Origin: Psychrobacillus sp044762745 | Lineage (GTDB): Bacteria > Bacillota > Bacilli > Bacillales_A > Planococcaceae | Assembly: GCF_044762745.1 (NCBI RefSeq) | Contig: NZ_JBIWEX010000005.1 | Coordinates: forward strand, 62,001-126,000 | Direction: 5' to 3' | Length of the DNA: 64,000 bases | Shown here: positions 8,269 through 15,922 of the stretch, piece after piece | Layout of the letters: every line of letters begins with the position of its first letter | How positions within the stretch are numbered: position 1 is the stretch's first letter | The notes under the pieces: generated by a model | What the model saw: only the letters and a program-made list of their open reading frames with translations | What the model was told of the DNA's origin: nothing | Database searches by the model: none | Translations under genes and position numbers: made by a program

Positions 8269-9289
8269 TCGTCACCACTTCTTTCTTCACTTGTTTTTTC
8301 CCTTCATTGATAAATGGCATCATTTCACGAAGTTTTGCACCAACAACTTCGATTTGATGTTCCGATTCTGCTTTTTTAATTGCGTTATATTTTGGACGAT
8401 CTGTTTCGTTTTCTTCGATCCATTCTTTCGCAAACTTACCGCTTTGAATATCTGTTAATACGTCTTTCATACGATCTTTTACAGAAGCATCGATGATTCG
8501 TGGTCCTGATACGAAGTCTCCCCACTCAGCTGTATCCGAGATAGAAGAACGCATTGTAGCCATTCCACCTTCGTACATTAAGTCAACGATCAGTTTTAAT
8601 TCATGTAATGTTTCAAAGTATGCAAGTTCTGGTTGGTATCCTGCTTCTACAAGTGTTTCAAAACCGGCTTTTACGATTGCAGTTGTACTACCGCAAAGTA
8701 CTGCTTGCTCTCCGAATAGATCTGTTTCTGTTTCTTCTTTAAATGTTGTTTCAAGAACTCCAGCACGAGCTGCTCCGATTCCTTTTGCATAAGCTAAAGC
8801 TAGGTCTTTTGCGTTACCAGTTGCATCTTGATGTACAGCGAATAATCCTGGTACTCCTGCTCCTGCTTCAAATGTTCTACGTACTAAGTGTCCTGGTCCT
8901 TTTGGCGCTACTAAGAATACATCCACGTCTGCTGGTGGTACGATTTGATCGAAATGAACGTTAAATCCGTGTGCGAATACTAATGATTTCCCTGCAGTTA
9001 ATGCTGGTGCGATTTCTGCCTCGTATACTGCTTTTTGTCTTTCATCTGGTAATAAAATCATAATAACGTCCGCTTTTTCAGCCGCTTCTTTTACCGAATA
9101 AACTTCTAATCCATCTTCTTTTGCTTGGTCGAATGATTTACCTGCACGAATACCTACTACTACGTTAAAACCTGAGTCTTTCAAGTTTTGTGCGTGTGCG
9201 TGGCCTTGTGATCCGTACCCGATGATTGCGATTGTTTTGTCCTTTAAAAGTCCTTCGTTGATATCTCCGTTATAATACATTTTAGCCAT
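8255..9289 (-). CDS. ilvC: Ketol-acid reductoisomerase
   Basis: 344 residues, class I short form. Converts acetolactate or acetohydroxybutyrate to the dihydroxy acid using NADPH and Mg2+. GYGSQGHAHAQNLKDSG is the nucleotide-binding loop; the C-terminal knotted domain carries the acidic metal ligands (DLFGEQ, ETLHELKLIVD). Good AGGAGG before ATG 9289. Its stop overlaps the leuA start. Confidence 0.97.
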   Translation of the reverse strand: MAKMYYNGDINEGLLKDKTIAIIGYGSQGHAHAQNLKDSGFNVVVGIRAGKSFDQAKEDGLEVYSVKEAAEKADVIMILLPDERQKAVYEAEIAPALTAGKSLVFAHGFNVHFDQIVPPADVDVFLVAPKGPGHLVRRTFEAGAGVPGLFAVHQDATGNAKDLALAYAKGIGAARAGVLETTFKEETETDLFGEQAVLCGSTTAIVKAGFETLVEAGYQPELAYFETLHELKLIVDLMYEGGMATMRSSISDTAEWGDFVSGPRIIDASVKDRMKDVLTDIQSGKFAKEWIEENETDRPKYNAIKKAESEHQIEVVGAKLREMMPFINEGKKQVKKEVVTSAQN

Positions 9290-9361
9290 TGTTATTTCCT
9301 CCTCAGAATTTGGGTTTTTAAATATATAAGTTAAAACTGTGTTACTAAATGAATGACTAGC

Positions 9362-9874
9362 TTATAAAATAGACAGCTGTGGTGTATGGACCTTTTGGGT
9401 CTCGCGAACAAATGCTGTTACGCCTGTTCTTGTTAAGTCTTTAATGCCGTATGGTTTGAGCAAATCGATAAATGCATCGATTTTTTCTGGATTACCTGTC
9501 ACTTGGTATGTCACGACATTTTTGCCAGTGTCGATCGTCGCTGCTCGGAATGGTTCAACAATACTATTAATCTCTGCTCTTACGGTTGGTGGTGCGACCA
9601 CTTTCACAAGTGCGAGCTCCCGAACGACAATCGACTTTTCAGTAATATCGTTAACTTTCAGCACATCTACTTGCTTTTGAAGTTGCTTTAATAGTTGCTC
9701 CAGTTTTTGTTCATCTTCTACATTTACGACGAACGTCATTTTGGAAATTTGCGGTTGTTCTGTATGACCTACTGTGATGCTTTCGATATTGAACTGACGT
9801 TTCATGAGAAGGCCAGTTACGCGGTTTAAAACGCCGCTTTGGTTCATCACGGTTACAGTAATGATGCGTTTCAT
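9362..9874 (-). CDS. ilvN: Acetolactate synthase small (regulatory) subunit
   Basis: 170 residues with an N-terminal ACT domain (NQSGVLNRVTGLLMKRQFNIES) that binds valine, and the C-terminal ALS_ss domain. I chose the ATG at 9874 because it overlaps the ilvB stop as ATGA, and because the upstream part of the open frame is ilvB read out of frame. It activates IlvB and confers feedback inhibition. Also called ilvH. Confidence 0.93.
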   Translation of the reverse strand: MKRIITVTVMNQSGVLNRVTGLLMKRQFNIESITVGHTEQPQISKMTFVVNVEDEQKLEQLLKQLQKQVDVLKVNDITEKSIVVRELALVKVVAPPTVRAEINSIVEPFRAATIDTGKNVVTYQVTGNPEKIDAFIDLLKPYGIKDLTRTGVTAFVRETQKVHTPQLSIL

Positions 9875-11625
9875 TCTGGTTTCACTCCAATCATTTCGTG
9901 TAGTGCCGTACCTGGTACAACCATTGGGTATACTTTTTCTTTTTGAACTACTCTGCAATCTATTAATACTGGTTCATCGGATGCTAATGCTTCTTTTAAT
10001 TGAACTTTGGCATCCTCGTACGTTTCGATTTTGTATCCTTTTAAATCGTAAGCTGCTGCAAGTTTCACAAAATCCGGTTGAACAGGGATTAATGAATGCG
10101 AATAACGCTCACCGTGGAACGTTTCTTGCCACTGACGCACCATTCCAAGTGCTTGATTGTTCAAAATAACGATTTTCACTGGAATGCGCATTTCTTGTAG
10201 TAGCGACAGTTCTTGTAATGTCATTTGGAACCCTGCATCTCCAACGATGGATACTACCTTCGCTTCTGGCTTTGCAAGCTGAGCACCAATTGCTGCCGGG
10301 AAGCCGAAGCCCATTGTTCCAAGTCCACCAGATGTTACCCAGTTATGTGGGTGATTGAACTTGTAGTACTGTGCTGCCCACATTTGGTGCTGCCCTACAT
10401 CTGTTGTGACAACTGCATCTCCATTTGTATATTCGTGAATGAGTTCTACTACTTGCTGTGGGAGCAGTCCTTTTTCTTCACTTGCTTCATAAAATAAAGG
10501 GTATTCCTCTTGATTGATTTGTAAGCTTTCTAACCATGCTGCCGTGTTGCCATTCGGAGCATTTTGTTCTAATAAAGCGGTTAAAGCTTCTTTTGCGTCC
10601 GCTACAATCGGAATTTCCGTTGGTACATTTTTTCCGATTTCTGCCGGATCTATATCGATATGAATCACTTTGGCGTTAGGTGCAAAGTGAGCTAAGTTCC
10701 CTGTTAAACGGTCATCAAATCTTGCCCCAACGTTGATGAGTAAATCGCAAGTTTGAATCGCCATATTTGCTGTATACGTCCCATGCATTCCTGCCATTCC
10801 GATAAACAGTGGATGGTCCCCTTCAATCGTTCCTAAACCGAGTAAGGTATTTGTCACAGGAATTTGATATTTCTCTGCAAGCTCCACTAATTGATCGGAT
10901 GCTTTAGCAAATAATACACCCGCACCGGCTAAAATGAGCGGTTGTTTTGCCGTTGAAATGGCTTGTGTTGCTTTTTGAATTTGTAAAAAGTTCGGTGTTG
11001 TCGTCGGTTGATATCCTGGAAGATTTACCTCATCTGATGTCTCATCAGTTGGGCTAAAAATCCCTGTTGCCATATTTTTTGGAATATCTACGACGACTGG
11101 TCCTGGACGACCTGTGGAAGCAATATGAAAAGCTTCGTTAATAATTCTTGGTAAATCCGCTACATCTTTTACTTGGTAATTATGTTTTGTTATTGGTTGT
11201 GTAATACCGATGATGTCTGCTTCTTGAAAAGCATCTGTTCCGATAACCGTCGTTGCAACTTGCCCTGTGAAAACAACGAGTGGAATCGAATCCATCATTG
11301 CATCTGCAATTCCTGTGACTACATTTGTTGCCCCCGGACCACTCGTTGCAATGACAACCCCCACTTTCCCAGAAACTCGTGCATACCCTTCTGCTGCGTG
11401 AATAGCTCCTTGCTCATGACGCGCTAAAATATGTCTAATAGGGTTTTTATGTAACGCATCATAAATCGGTAAAACGGCTCCACCTGGATAACCAAAAACT
11501 ACCTCAACTTGGTGCTTTTTTAATGTTTCAATTAAAACATCTGCACCATCCAACTGTTTCGGAGCTACCGAGGTTTCGGGTTCTTCATACATTTGTTCTG
11601 TTTCTTCAACAGTCATCTTCATCAT
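9871..11625 (-). CDS. ilvB: Acetolactate synthase catalytic subunit
   Basis: 584 residues; thiamine-diphosphate and FAD dependent, makes acetolactate and acetohydroxybutyrate from pyruvate and 2-oxobutyrate. ARHEQGAIHAAEGYAR contains the cofactor-activating Glu; GDAGFQMTLQELSLL is the ThDP/Mg site. AGGAGG lies 6 bases before ATG 11,625. First gene behind the T-box leader; ilvN overlaps its end by four bases. A YerE-like paralogue lies at 39,085. Confidence 0.97.
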   Translation of the reverse strand: MMKMTVEETEQMYEEPETSVAPKQLDGADVLIETLKKHQVEVVFGYPGGAVLPIYDALHKNPIRHILARHEQGAIHAAEGYARVSGKVGVVIATSGPGATNVVTGIADAMMDSIPLVVFTGQVATTVIGTDAFQEADIIGITQPITKHNYQVKDVADLPRIINEAFHIASTGRPGPVVVDIPKNMATGIFSPTDETSDEVNLPGYQPTTTPNFLQIQKATQAISTAKQPLILAGAGVLFAKASDQLVELAEKYQIPVTNTLLGLGTIEGDHPLFIGMAGMHGTYTANMAIQTCDLLINVGARFDDRLTGNLAHFAPNAKVIHIDIDPAEIGKNVPTEIPIVADAKEALTALLEQNAPNGNTAAWLESLQINQEEYPLFYEASEEKGLLPQQVVELIHEYTNGDAVVTTDVGQHQMWAAQYYKFNHPHNWVTSGGLGTMGFGFPAAIGAQLAKPEAKVVSIVGDAGFQMTLQELSLLQEMRIPVKIVILNNQALGMVRQWQETFHGERYSHSLIPVQPDFVKLAAAYDLKGYKIETYEDAKVQLKEALASDEPVLIDCRVVQKEKVYPMVVPGTALHEMIGVKPE

Positions 11626-11659
11626 AATTTCCTCCTTTTGATCAAATCGTCCAGAAATA

Positions 11660-11847
11660 AAGAAAAGCGTAAGGCGCCCGCTTTGCCGCGACAGAGTTCT
11701 TCTGCGACGAGCTCGCGCAGGAGCAAGCGAATGGCGATTTCCGAGGAGGCAGCTCCTCAGTCACCGCAGGAACGCTCTTCTGCGACGAGCCCGCGCAGGA
11801 GCAAATTGATATTCGACCTCGAGCGGCAGGCGCCTGGAGTCTAGACA
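11660..11847. repeat. GGCGCC-ended dispersed repeat, copy B (T-box to ilvB)
   Basis: An inverted relative of the element at 6608-6720: it starts AGAAAAGCGTAAGGCGCCCG and ends CAGGCGCCTGGAGTCTAGA. It contains two tandem copies of a module with CTCGTCGCAGAAGA and GCTCCTGCGCG, which explains its greater length (about 190 against 113 bases). It lies between the T-box terminator and ilvB, so it is transcribed in the operon leader. Confidence 0.75.
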
Positions 11848-11890
11848 GTAACTGAATAGACAAGTAATACTTACTTACATGTTTGTTATA

Positions 11891-12185
11891 GAAAAAGAAA
11901 AGAATTTCACCCCATACAAAAAAACTATCGTTCTTTTGTATAGGGATGAAATTCTTTTCATGGTACCACCCTAGTTCGTAGCGCAACCGCTACCTCGCAG
12001 ACAACCGACAAAAAGCCGACCGTCCATTTTTAACGAGAGTAGCTAAGTAGTACTACACCCGGAAGTATCTAATAGGTTTCCCATTCAACACTTCACTCCG
12101 AGGGGATGTCGCTAAAGGTTGTATTGCCGGTTCCCAGCGCTACCAGCTCTCTGTAAATACAAGATTCCTTTAACTTTTGCCTCAT
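11891..12185 (-). promoter_or_regulatory. T-box riboswitch leader (probably isoleucine-specific)
   Basis: The T-box core AGGGTGGTACCA lies at 11,972-11,961 (minus strand). It is followed by a long terminator stem, GAAAAGAATTTCATCCCTATAC with its complement and T-rich tail (11,960-11,891), which is the alternative to the antiterminator. Stem I lies between about 12,100 and 12,175 (AGAGAGCTGGTAGCGCTGG). By spacing to the conserved GAGT, the specifier would be ATC (12,107-12,105), an Ile codon; a CTC (Leu) three bases on is the alternative. It should allow ilvB-onward transcription when the cognate tRNA is uncharged. I found no convincing promoter just upstream, so it may be reached by read-through from ilvD. 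Confidence 0.85.
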
Positions 12186-12200
12186 CAATGATTTATAGTA

Positions 12201-13874
12201 TTAGATTTTCATGACTCCACCTGTGCTTGCAGATGTTACGAGTTTCGAATATCTTGCTAAATAACCTTTTTTAATCTTTGGTTCAAATGGTTGAAGTTTA
12301 GATCTTCTAACCGCCAATTCTTCTTCACTAACTTGCAACTCTATCGTTCTATTCGTTAAATCGATAACGATAATATCATCATCTTCCACTAAAGCGATTG
12401 GTCCACCATCTGCAGCTTCTGGAGAAATATGTCCAATAGAAATTCCTCTAGATGCTCCTGAGAATCTTCCGTCTGTAATAAGTGCTACTTTTGTTCCTAA
12501 CCCGCGACCTTGAATCGCAGAAGTTGGAGCGAGCATTTCCGGCATTCCTGGTCCGCCTCTTGGGCCTTCGTAGCGAATGACTACTACATGCCCTTCTTTA
12601 ACTGTACCGTTGTCAATTGCTTCTTGAGATGCTTCTTGTGAATCAAACACAATTGCTTTCCCAGTAAACTCTTTGATAGAAGGATCCACTGCGCCGACTT
12701 TAATAACTCCGCCTTCTGGGGCAATATTTCCGAATAAGACGGATAAGCCACCTACAGGACTATATGGATTTTCTTTTCGACGTATGACTTGATCATTTTT
12801 AATCTCATAATCTTTTACATTTTCATAGAGTGTTTTACCCGTAATCGTCATACGATCTGGATGAACAGCCCCAGGAATTTCGCAAAGTTCTTTTATAATG
12901 GCACTAACCCCTCCAGCAAGATGTACATCATGCATAGAGTAATCAGAAGCTGGCATAATTTTCGATAAATATGGAACACGCTTCGCTACTTCGTTAATCT
13001 CTTTCACGTCATATTCGATTTCTGCTTCATGTGCGATTGCTAAAGTATGTAATACAGTGTTTGTAGAACCACCCATTGCCATGTCTAGCGCAAATGCATC
13101 ATCGATTGTTTCTTTTGTAATAAGATCACGAGGTTTAATATCTTCTTTTACCATTCTTACTAGATGTTTTGCCGCTTCTTTAATCAGCCGGTGACGTTCC
13201 TCGGAAGTTGCAACAATCGTCCCGTTACCTGGAGGTGTTACCCCAAGCATTTCCATTAAAGAGTTCATCGAGTTCGCTGTGAACATTCCAGAACAGGAAC
13301 CACATGTTGGACATGCATTTTGTTCTATGTCTAGTAATTGTTCCGCTGTCATTGATCCCGATTTATAAGAACCAACACCTTCAAAAACAGAAGTAAGTGA
13401 AAGTTGTTTGCCGTCAGCTGAAGTTCCAGCTTCCATTGGACCACCTGATACAAAAACAGATGGGACATTCGTCCTTACAGCTGCCATTAACATTCCTGGT
13501 GTGATTTTGTCACAGTTTGGAATGTAAAACACACCGTCAAACCAGTGAGCATTAATAACTGTTTCTGCTGAGTCTGCAATAAGTTCACGACTCGGAAGTG
13601 AATATCTCATCCCGATATGACCCATAGCAATTCCATCATCTACCCCAATCGTGTTAAATTCGAATGGAATTCCACCGGCTTCACGAATTGCTTCTTTAAC
13701 GACCTCTGCAAATTTGTTCAAATGCATATGGCCTGGAATAATATCAATATAGGAGTTACAAACGCCAATAAACGGTTTATCTAAATCTTTTGTTTTGACC
13801 CCAGTTGCGTAAAGTAAACTTCTATGTGGGGCACGGTCCACGCCTTTTTTTATCATGTCACTTCTCAAATTCAA
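12201..13874 (-). CDS. ilvD: Dihydroxy-acid dehydratase
   Basis: 557 residues, full length. Dehydrates dihydroxy acids to the 2-oxo acid precursors of valine and isoleucine. Fe-S ligand cysteines are visible in NCDKITPGML and ACPTCGSCSGMFTANS. The start is probably TTG: one at 13,874 is close behind AGGAG, and a second two codons on is better spaced; homologues begin at the same place (LRSxMIK). It has its own promoter and lies upstream of the T-box, so it escapes tRNA control unless read-through links the two. Confidence 0.95.
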   Translation of the reverse strand: MNLRSDMIKKGVDRAPHRSLLYATGVKTKDLDKPFIGVCNSYIDIIPGHMHLNKFAEVVKEAIREAGGIPFEFNTIGVDDGIAMGHIGMRYSLPSRELIADSAETVINAHWFDGVFYIPNCDKITPGMLMAAVRTNVPSVFVSGGPMEAGTSADGKQLSLTSVFEGVGSYKSGSMTAEQLLDIEQNACPTCGSCSGMFTANSMNSLMEMLGVTPPGNGTIVATSEERHRLIKEAAKHLVRMVKEDIKPRDLITKETIDDAFALDMAMGGSTNTVLHTLAIAHEAEIEYDVKEINEVAKRVPYLSKIMPASDYSMHDVHLAGGVSAIIKELCEIPGAVHPDRMTITGKTLYENVKDYEIKNDQVIRRKENPYSPVGGLSVLFGNIAPEGGVIKVGAVDPSIKEFTGKAIVFDSQEASQEAIDNGTVKEGHVVVIRYEGPRGGPGMPEMLAPTSAIQGRGLGTKVALITDGRFSGASRGISIGHISPEAADGGPIALVEDDDIIVIDLTNRTIELQVSEEELAVRRSKLQPFEPKIKKGYLARYSKLVTSASTGGVMKI

Positions 13875-13948
13875 TCGCTCCTATACTTACCGCTTATCCA
13901 GCGTTTAGCTTTGTAGCTCAGACTATTTATAGTCTTCTTTAGTTTGTG

Positions 13949-14009
13949 AATTTTCTCACAATATTTAATATATTGTAGTTATCATATCGCCTTTAAAAAG
14001 CCGCGTCAA
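13949..14009 (-). promoter_or_regulatory. ilvD promoter with CodY-like box
   Basis: Minus strand: TTGACG (14,009-14,004), 17-base spacer, TATGAT (13,986-13,981), a good sigma-A promoter. Just downstream, AATTTTCTCACAATA (13,949-13,963) matches the CodY consensus AATTTTCWGAAAATT with three mismatches. CodY is the known GTP/branched-chain amino acid repressor of ilv-leu genes in Firmicutes; its role here is inferred. Confidence 0.65.
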
Positions 14010-14181
14010 CACCCTTTTTTAAAATAGTCTGTCAGTTCGGAATATTCGTTTTTAATGTAATCGTTTACATTTGCTATATATCACACTTTACACACTTTAA
14101 AAATAATTGTGAATTTTTTTAAAAAAATAAAACCCCTCCTCAATTGACGTGTGAGAAAGAGTCTTATTTACAAAAACTGGA

Positions 14182-14221
14182 GACAAAAAAACCTTCTCGG
14201 CATACGAGAAAGTTTTTTGTC
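14182..14221. terminator. Terminator hairpin downstream of the membrane-protein pseudogene
   Basis: ACAAAAAAACCTTCTCG and CGAGAAAGTTTTTTGT form a stem with A- and T-tracts on either side. It can serve the minus-strand gene that ends at 14,220. Confidence 0.75.
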
Positions 14222-14622
14222 ACCATAAATCTGGCTTTGCTACCATAAACCAAAGCATGATAAGTAGCAATAAAATATACATCCAAACAGAGCGACGAAG
14301 TTTTCGAATGAGTGTTTCTAAATTGATCTTTTCATTTCGGTACAATCGAATATTCGGCTTAAACGCACGTGCTAGGAAAACAATCGAACTTACCATTACA
14401 ACAATCGTCATAATGACCCACGACGTCGACCAAGGCCAATTTCCTTGCCACATAAGTAAAATACCCGAAACAACAAGCACATGCCCAGCATGCTTTACAA
14501 TGCGAGTTTATCAATTCTCTATTTTTGACTTTCATCCTATTTAATAGGGGGAAAAGCACGAAGAACGGACCAATCGACAAAATCGCGCTGAATACGTGTG
14601 TAAATATTATTAATGCGTACAT
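14220..14622 (-). pseudogene. Frameshifted small integral membrane protein (DUF2269-like)
   Basis: Two overlapping minus-strand frames make one protein. The N-terminal part (MYALIIFTHVFSAILSIGPF, a membrane helix) runs to about 14,515. The C-terminal part (HVLVVSGILLMWQG onward, with further helices and a basic loop) continues one frame over. Removing one base near AACTCGCATTG (about 14,513) joins them into a protein of about 130 residues with four helices. The fused sequence resembles DUF2269 membrane proteins. A sequencing error would look the same. Confidence 0.6.
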
Positions 14623-14639
14623 AGAATCATCACCTATGT

Positions 14640-14870
14640 AGAGTATACGATATTGTATGGGAGAAGGTTGTGTCTAGATAAGGAAGATTTTTATGGTGAG
14701 CAGTTTGATTCGAGGGGGAGACTCGCTTACGCGCAACTTAAGGTGCGTTTCTCGCAATATCATAGTGTTTATTAGCAACATAGGACCGCTTTCTTACAAC
14801 ATTTTACTCAAATATTAGCAGTAATTGGAGTTGGTATAAAAATGGACATGTAAAAAAAATAAAGGGAGCG
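14640..14870. other. Non-coding stretch with CGCAA-type periodic tract
   Basis: No gene is supported. From 14,712 to 14,815 units containing CGCAACTT, CGCAATATC, AGCAACATA and ACAACATTT recur about every 21 bases, as at 2160-2284. Confidence 0.4.
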
Positions 14871-14901
14871 TGTCTATGACGGTCGTTCAAACCAGAGAAT
14901 T

Positions 14902-15039
14902 GTGAGAATACTTAGCGAAGTCAAAGTGGAAGATGGAAGTAGAGCTGAAGGAGGAAATAAAAAAGGTCATGTATGTCTACGTAGTGACCAGATACTCAAG
15001 GAATTAGAAAAAACCAACCTGTGTTTTATAGAAGGTTGA
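14902..15039 (+). other. Short open fragment of unknown origin
   Basis: An open frame of 45 codons from GTG to TGA, rich in Lys and Glu (SEVKVEDGSRAEGGNKKG), with no clear ribosome-binding site. A weak hairpin with a T-run (15,012-15,046) overlaps its stop. It may be a gene remnant; I do not recognise it. Confidence 0.25.
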
Positions 15040-15269
15040 TTTTTGGTTCTAGACACATAAGTGCACAGAACTATTAATATTTTACTATCCTATAGGAGAT
15101 GGATCTACAGTTTTTAGAGATAAAAGACTAATCAGTGAAATGAAAACACCTATTTTTCCCTATAGAAATTAAACATATACGTATTTGATTGCACATATAC
15201 ATAATAAAAGGGCTATCTCTATCAATTTTTCGCCCTTCAAAACTGCACTATGAATAGAGGTGAAAACCA

Positions 15270-15377
15270 ATGACAACATACGAATTGCTAAGCTTACTCA
15301 TTCAACTATCTGGCGGTTGGATTGCTTTTATGTCGGTGGCGTTGTCAGTTATCTTTTTCTTATCAAGAAAGAAGTAA
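15270..15377 (+). CDS. Holin-like type I toxin peptide
   Basis: 35 residues: MTTYELLSLLIQLSGG, a hydrophobic helix, then FFLSRKK. The N-terminal (M)xTYExL motif, one membrane span and basic tail fit the holin-like toxins of type I systems (TxpA/BsrG kind). AGAGGTG stands 7 bases before ATG. A perfect 12-bp inverted repeat (15,366-15,377 with 15,406-15,417) covers the stop codon, and a strong terminator follows at 15,510. In characterised systems an antisense RNA from the 3' side silences the toxin; I cannot place its promoter here. A decayed copy of the locus lies at 18,548. Confidence 0.7.
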   Translation: MTTYELLSLLIQLSGGWIAFMSVALSVIFFLSRKK

Positions 15378-15509
15378 CCGCCCCAATCGGCAGGAGTGTG
15401 GACAATTACTTCTTTCTCATCAGTCAAAAGCTTTTGCTGCCCAACTAATTACGTCGTCGTACGATGCACACAATCGACCATGATTTTGTCTTACAGTCTA
15501 CTATTCTAT

Positions 15510-15540
15510 GACTGAGTGCTCAAACACTCAGTCCTTTTTA
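15510..15540 (+). terminator. Terminator of the toxin transcript
   Basis: GACTGAGTG and CACTCAGTC form a 9-bp stem with a 6-base loop followed by CTTTTTATT. It sits about 130 bases beyond the toxin stop, leaving a long 3' untranslated region as in type I toxin mRNAs. Confidence 0.85.
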
Positions 15541-15544
15541 TTGT

Positions 15545-15920
15545 ATGTCGAGTTTTAAATTATATGATAAATTGCTGTTTGAAGTGTAGTACGATGTCAG
15601 TAACTTTTATCTATAGTATGCAACAAACACTACTAATAGAAACAATACTTTTAGTATTTTCCTAGAGTCAGGAAATAAGCGCCCAAAAAAGTATTTTTAT
15701 TTAGATATCTAATAGTAGTTTGATGTATGAAGTATTAATGAATACACAAAAAAACACAGATAACCACCTGAATAACCGATTTTCATTTCATTGGTATACC
15801 TTGATGTGTATTTTATTTTTTCTTTACCGAAATCAGAACCATCAACTACATCATGTCGAGCTACATACATTTCTCCATTATACTTTTCCTGATACCGTCA
15901 TCTTCTACATGCTCATTAAA
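15545..15920. other. Gene-free stretch before the protease-nuclease 3' end
   Basis: No supported gene. A plus-strand frame (15,720-15,980) has no ribosome-binding site, odd composition, and runs into the 3' end of the opposite gene. No clear terminator is seen for the leftward protease-nuclease gene. Confidence 0.4.
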
Positions 15921-15922
15921 TT

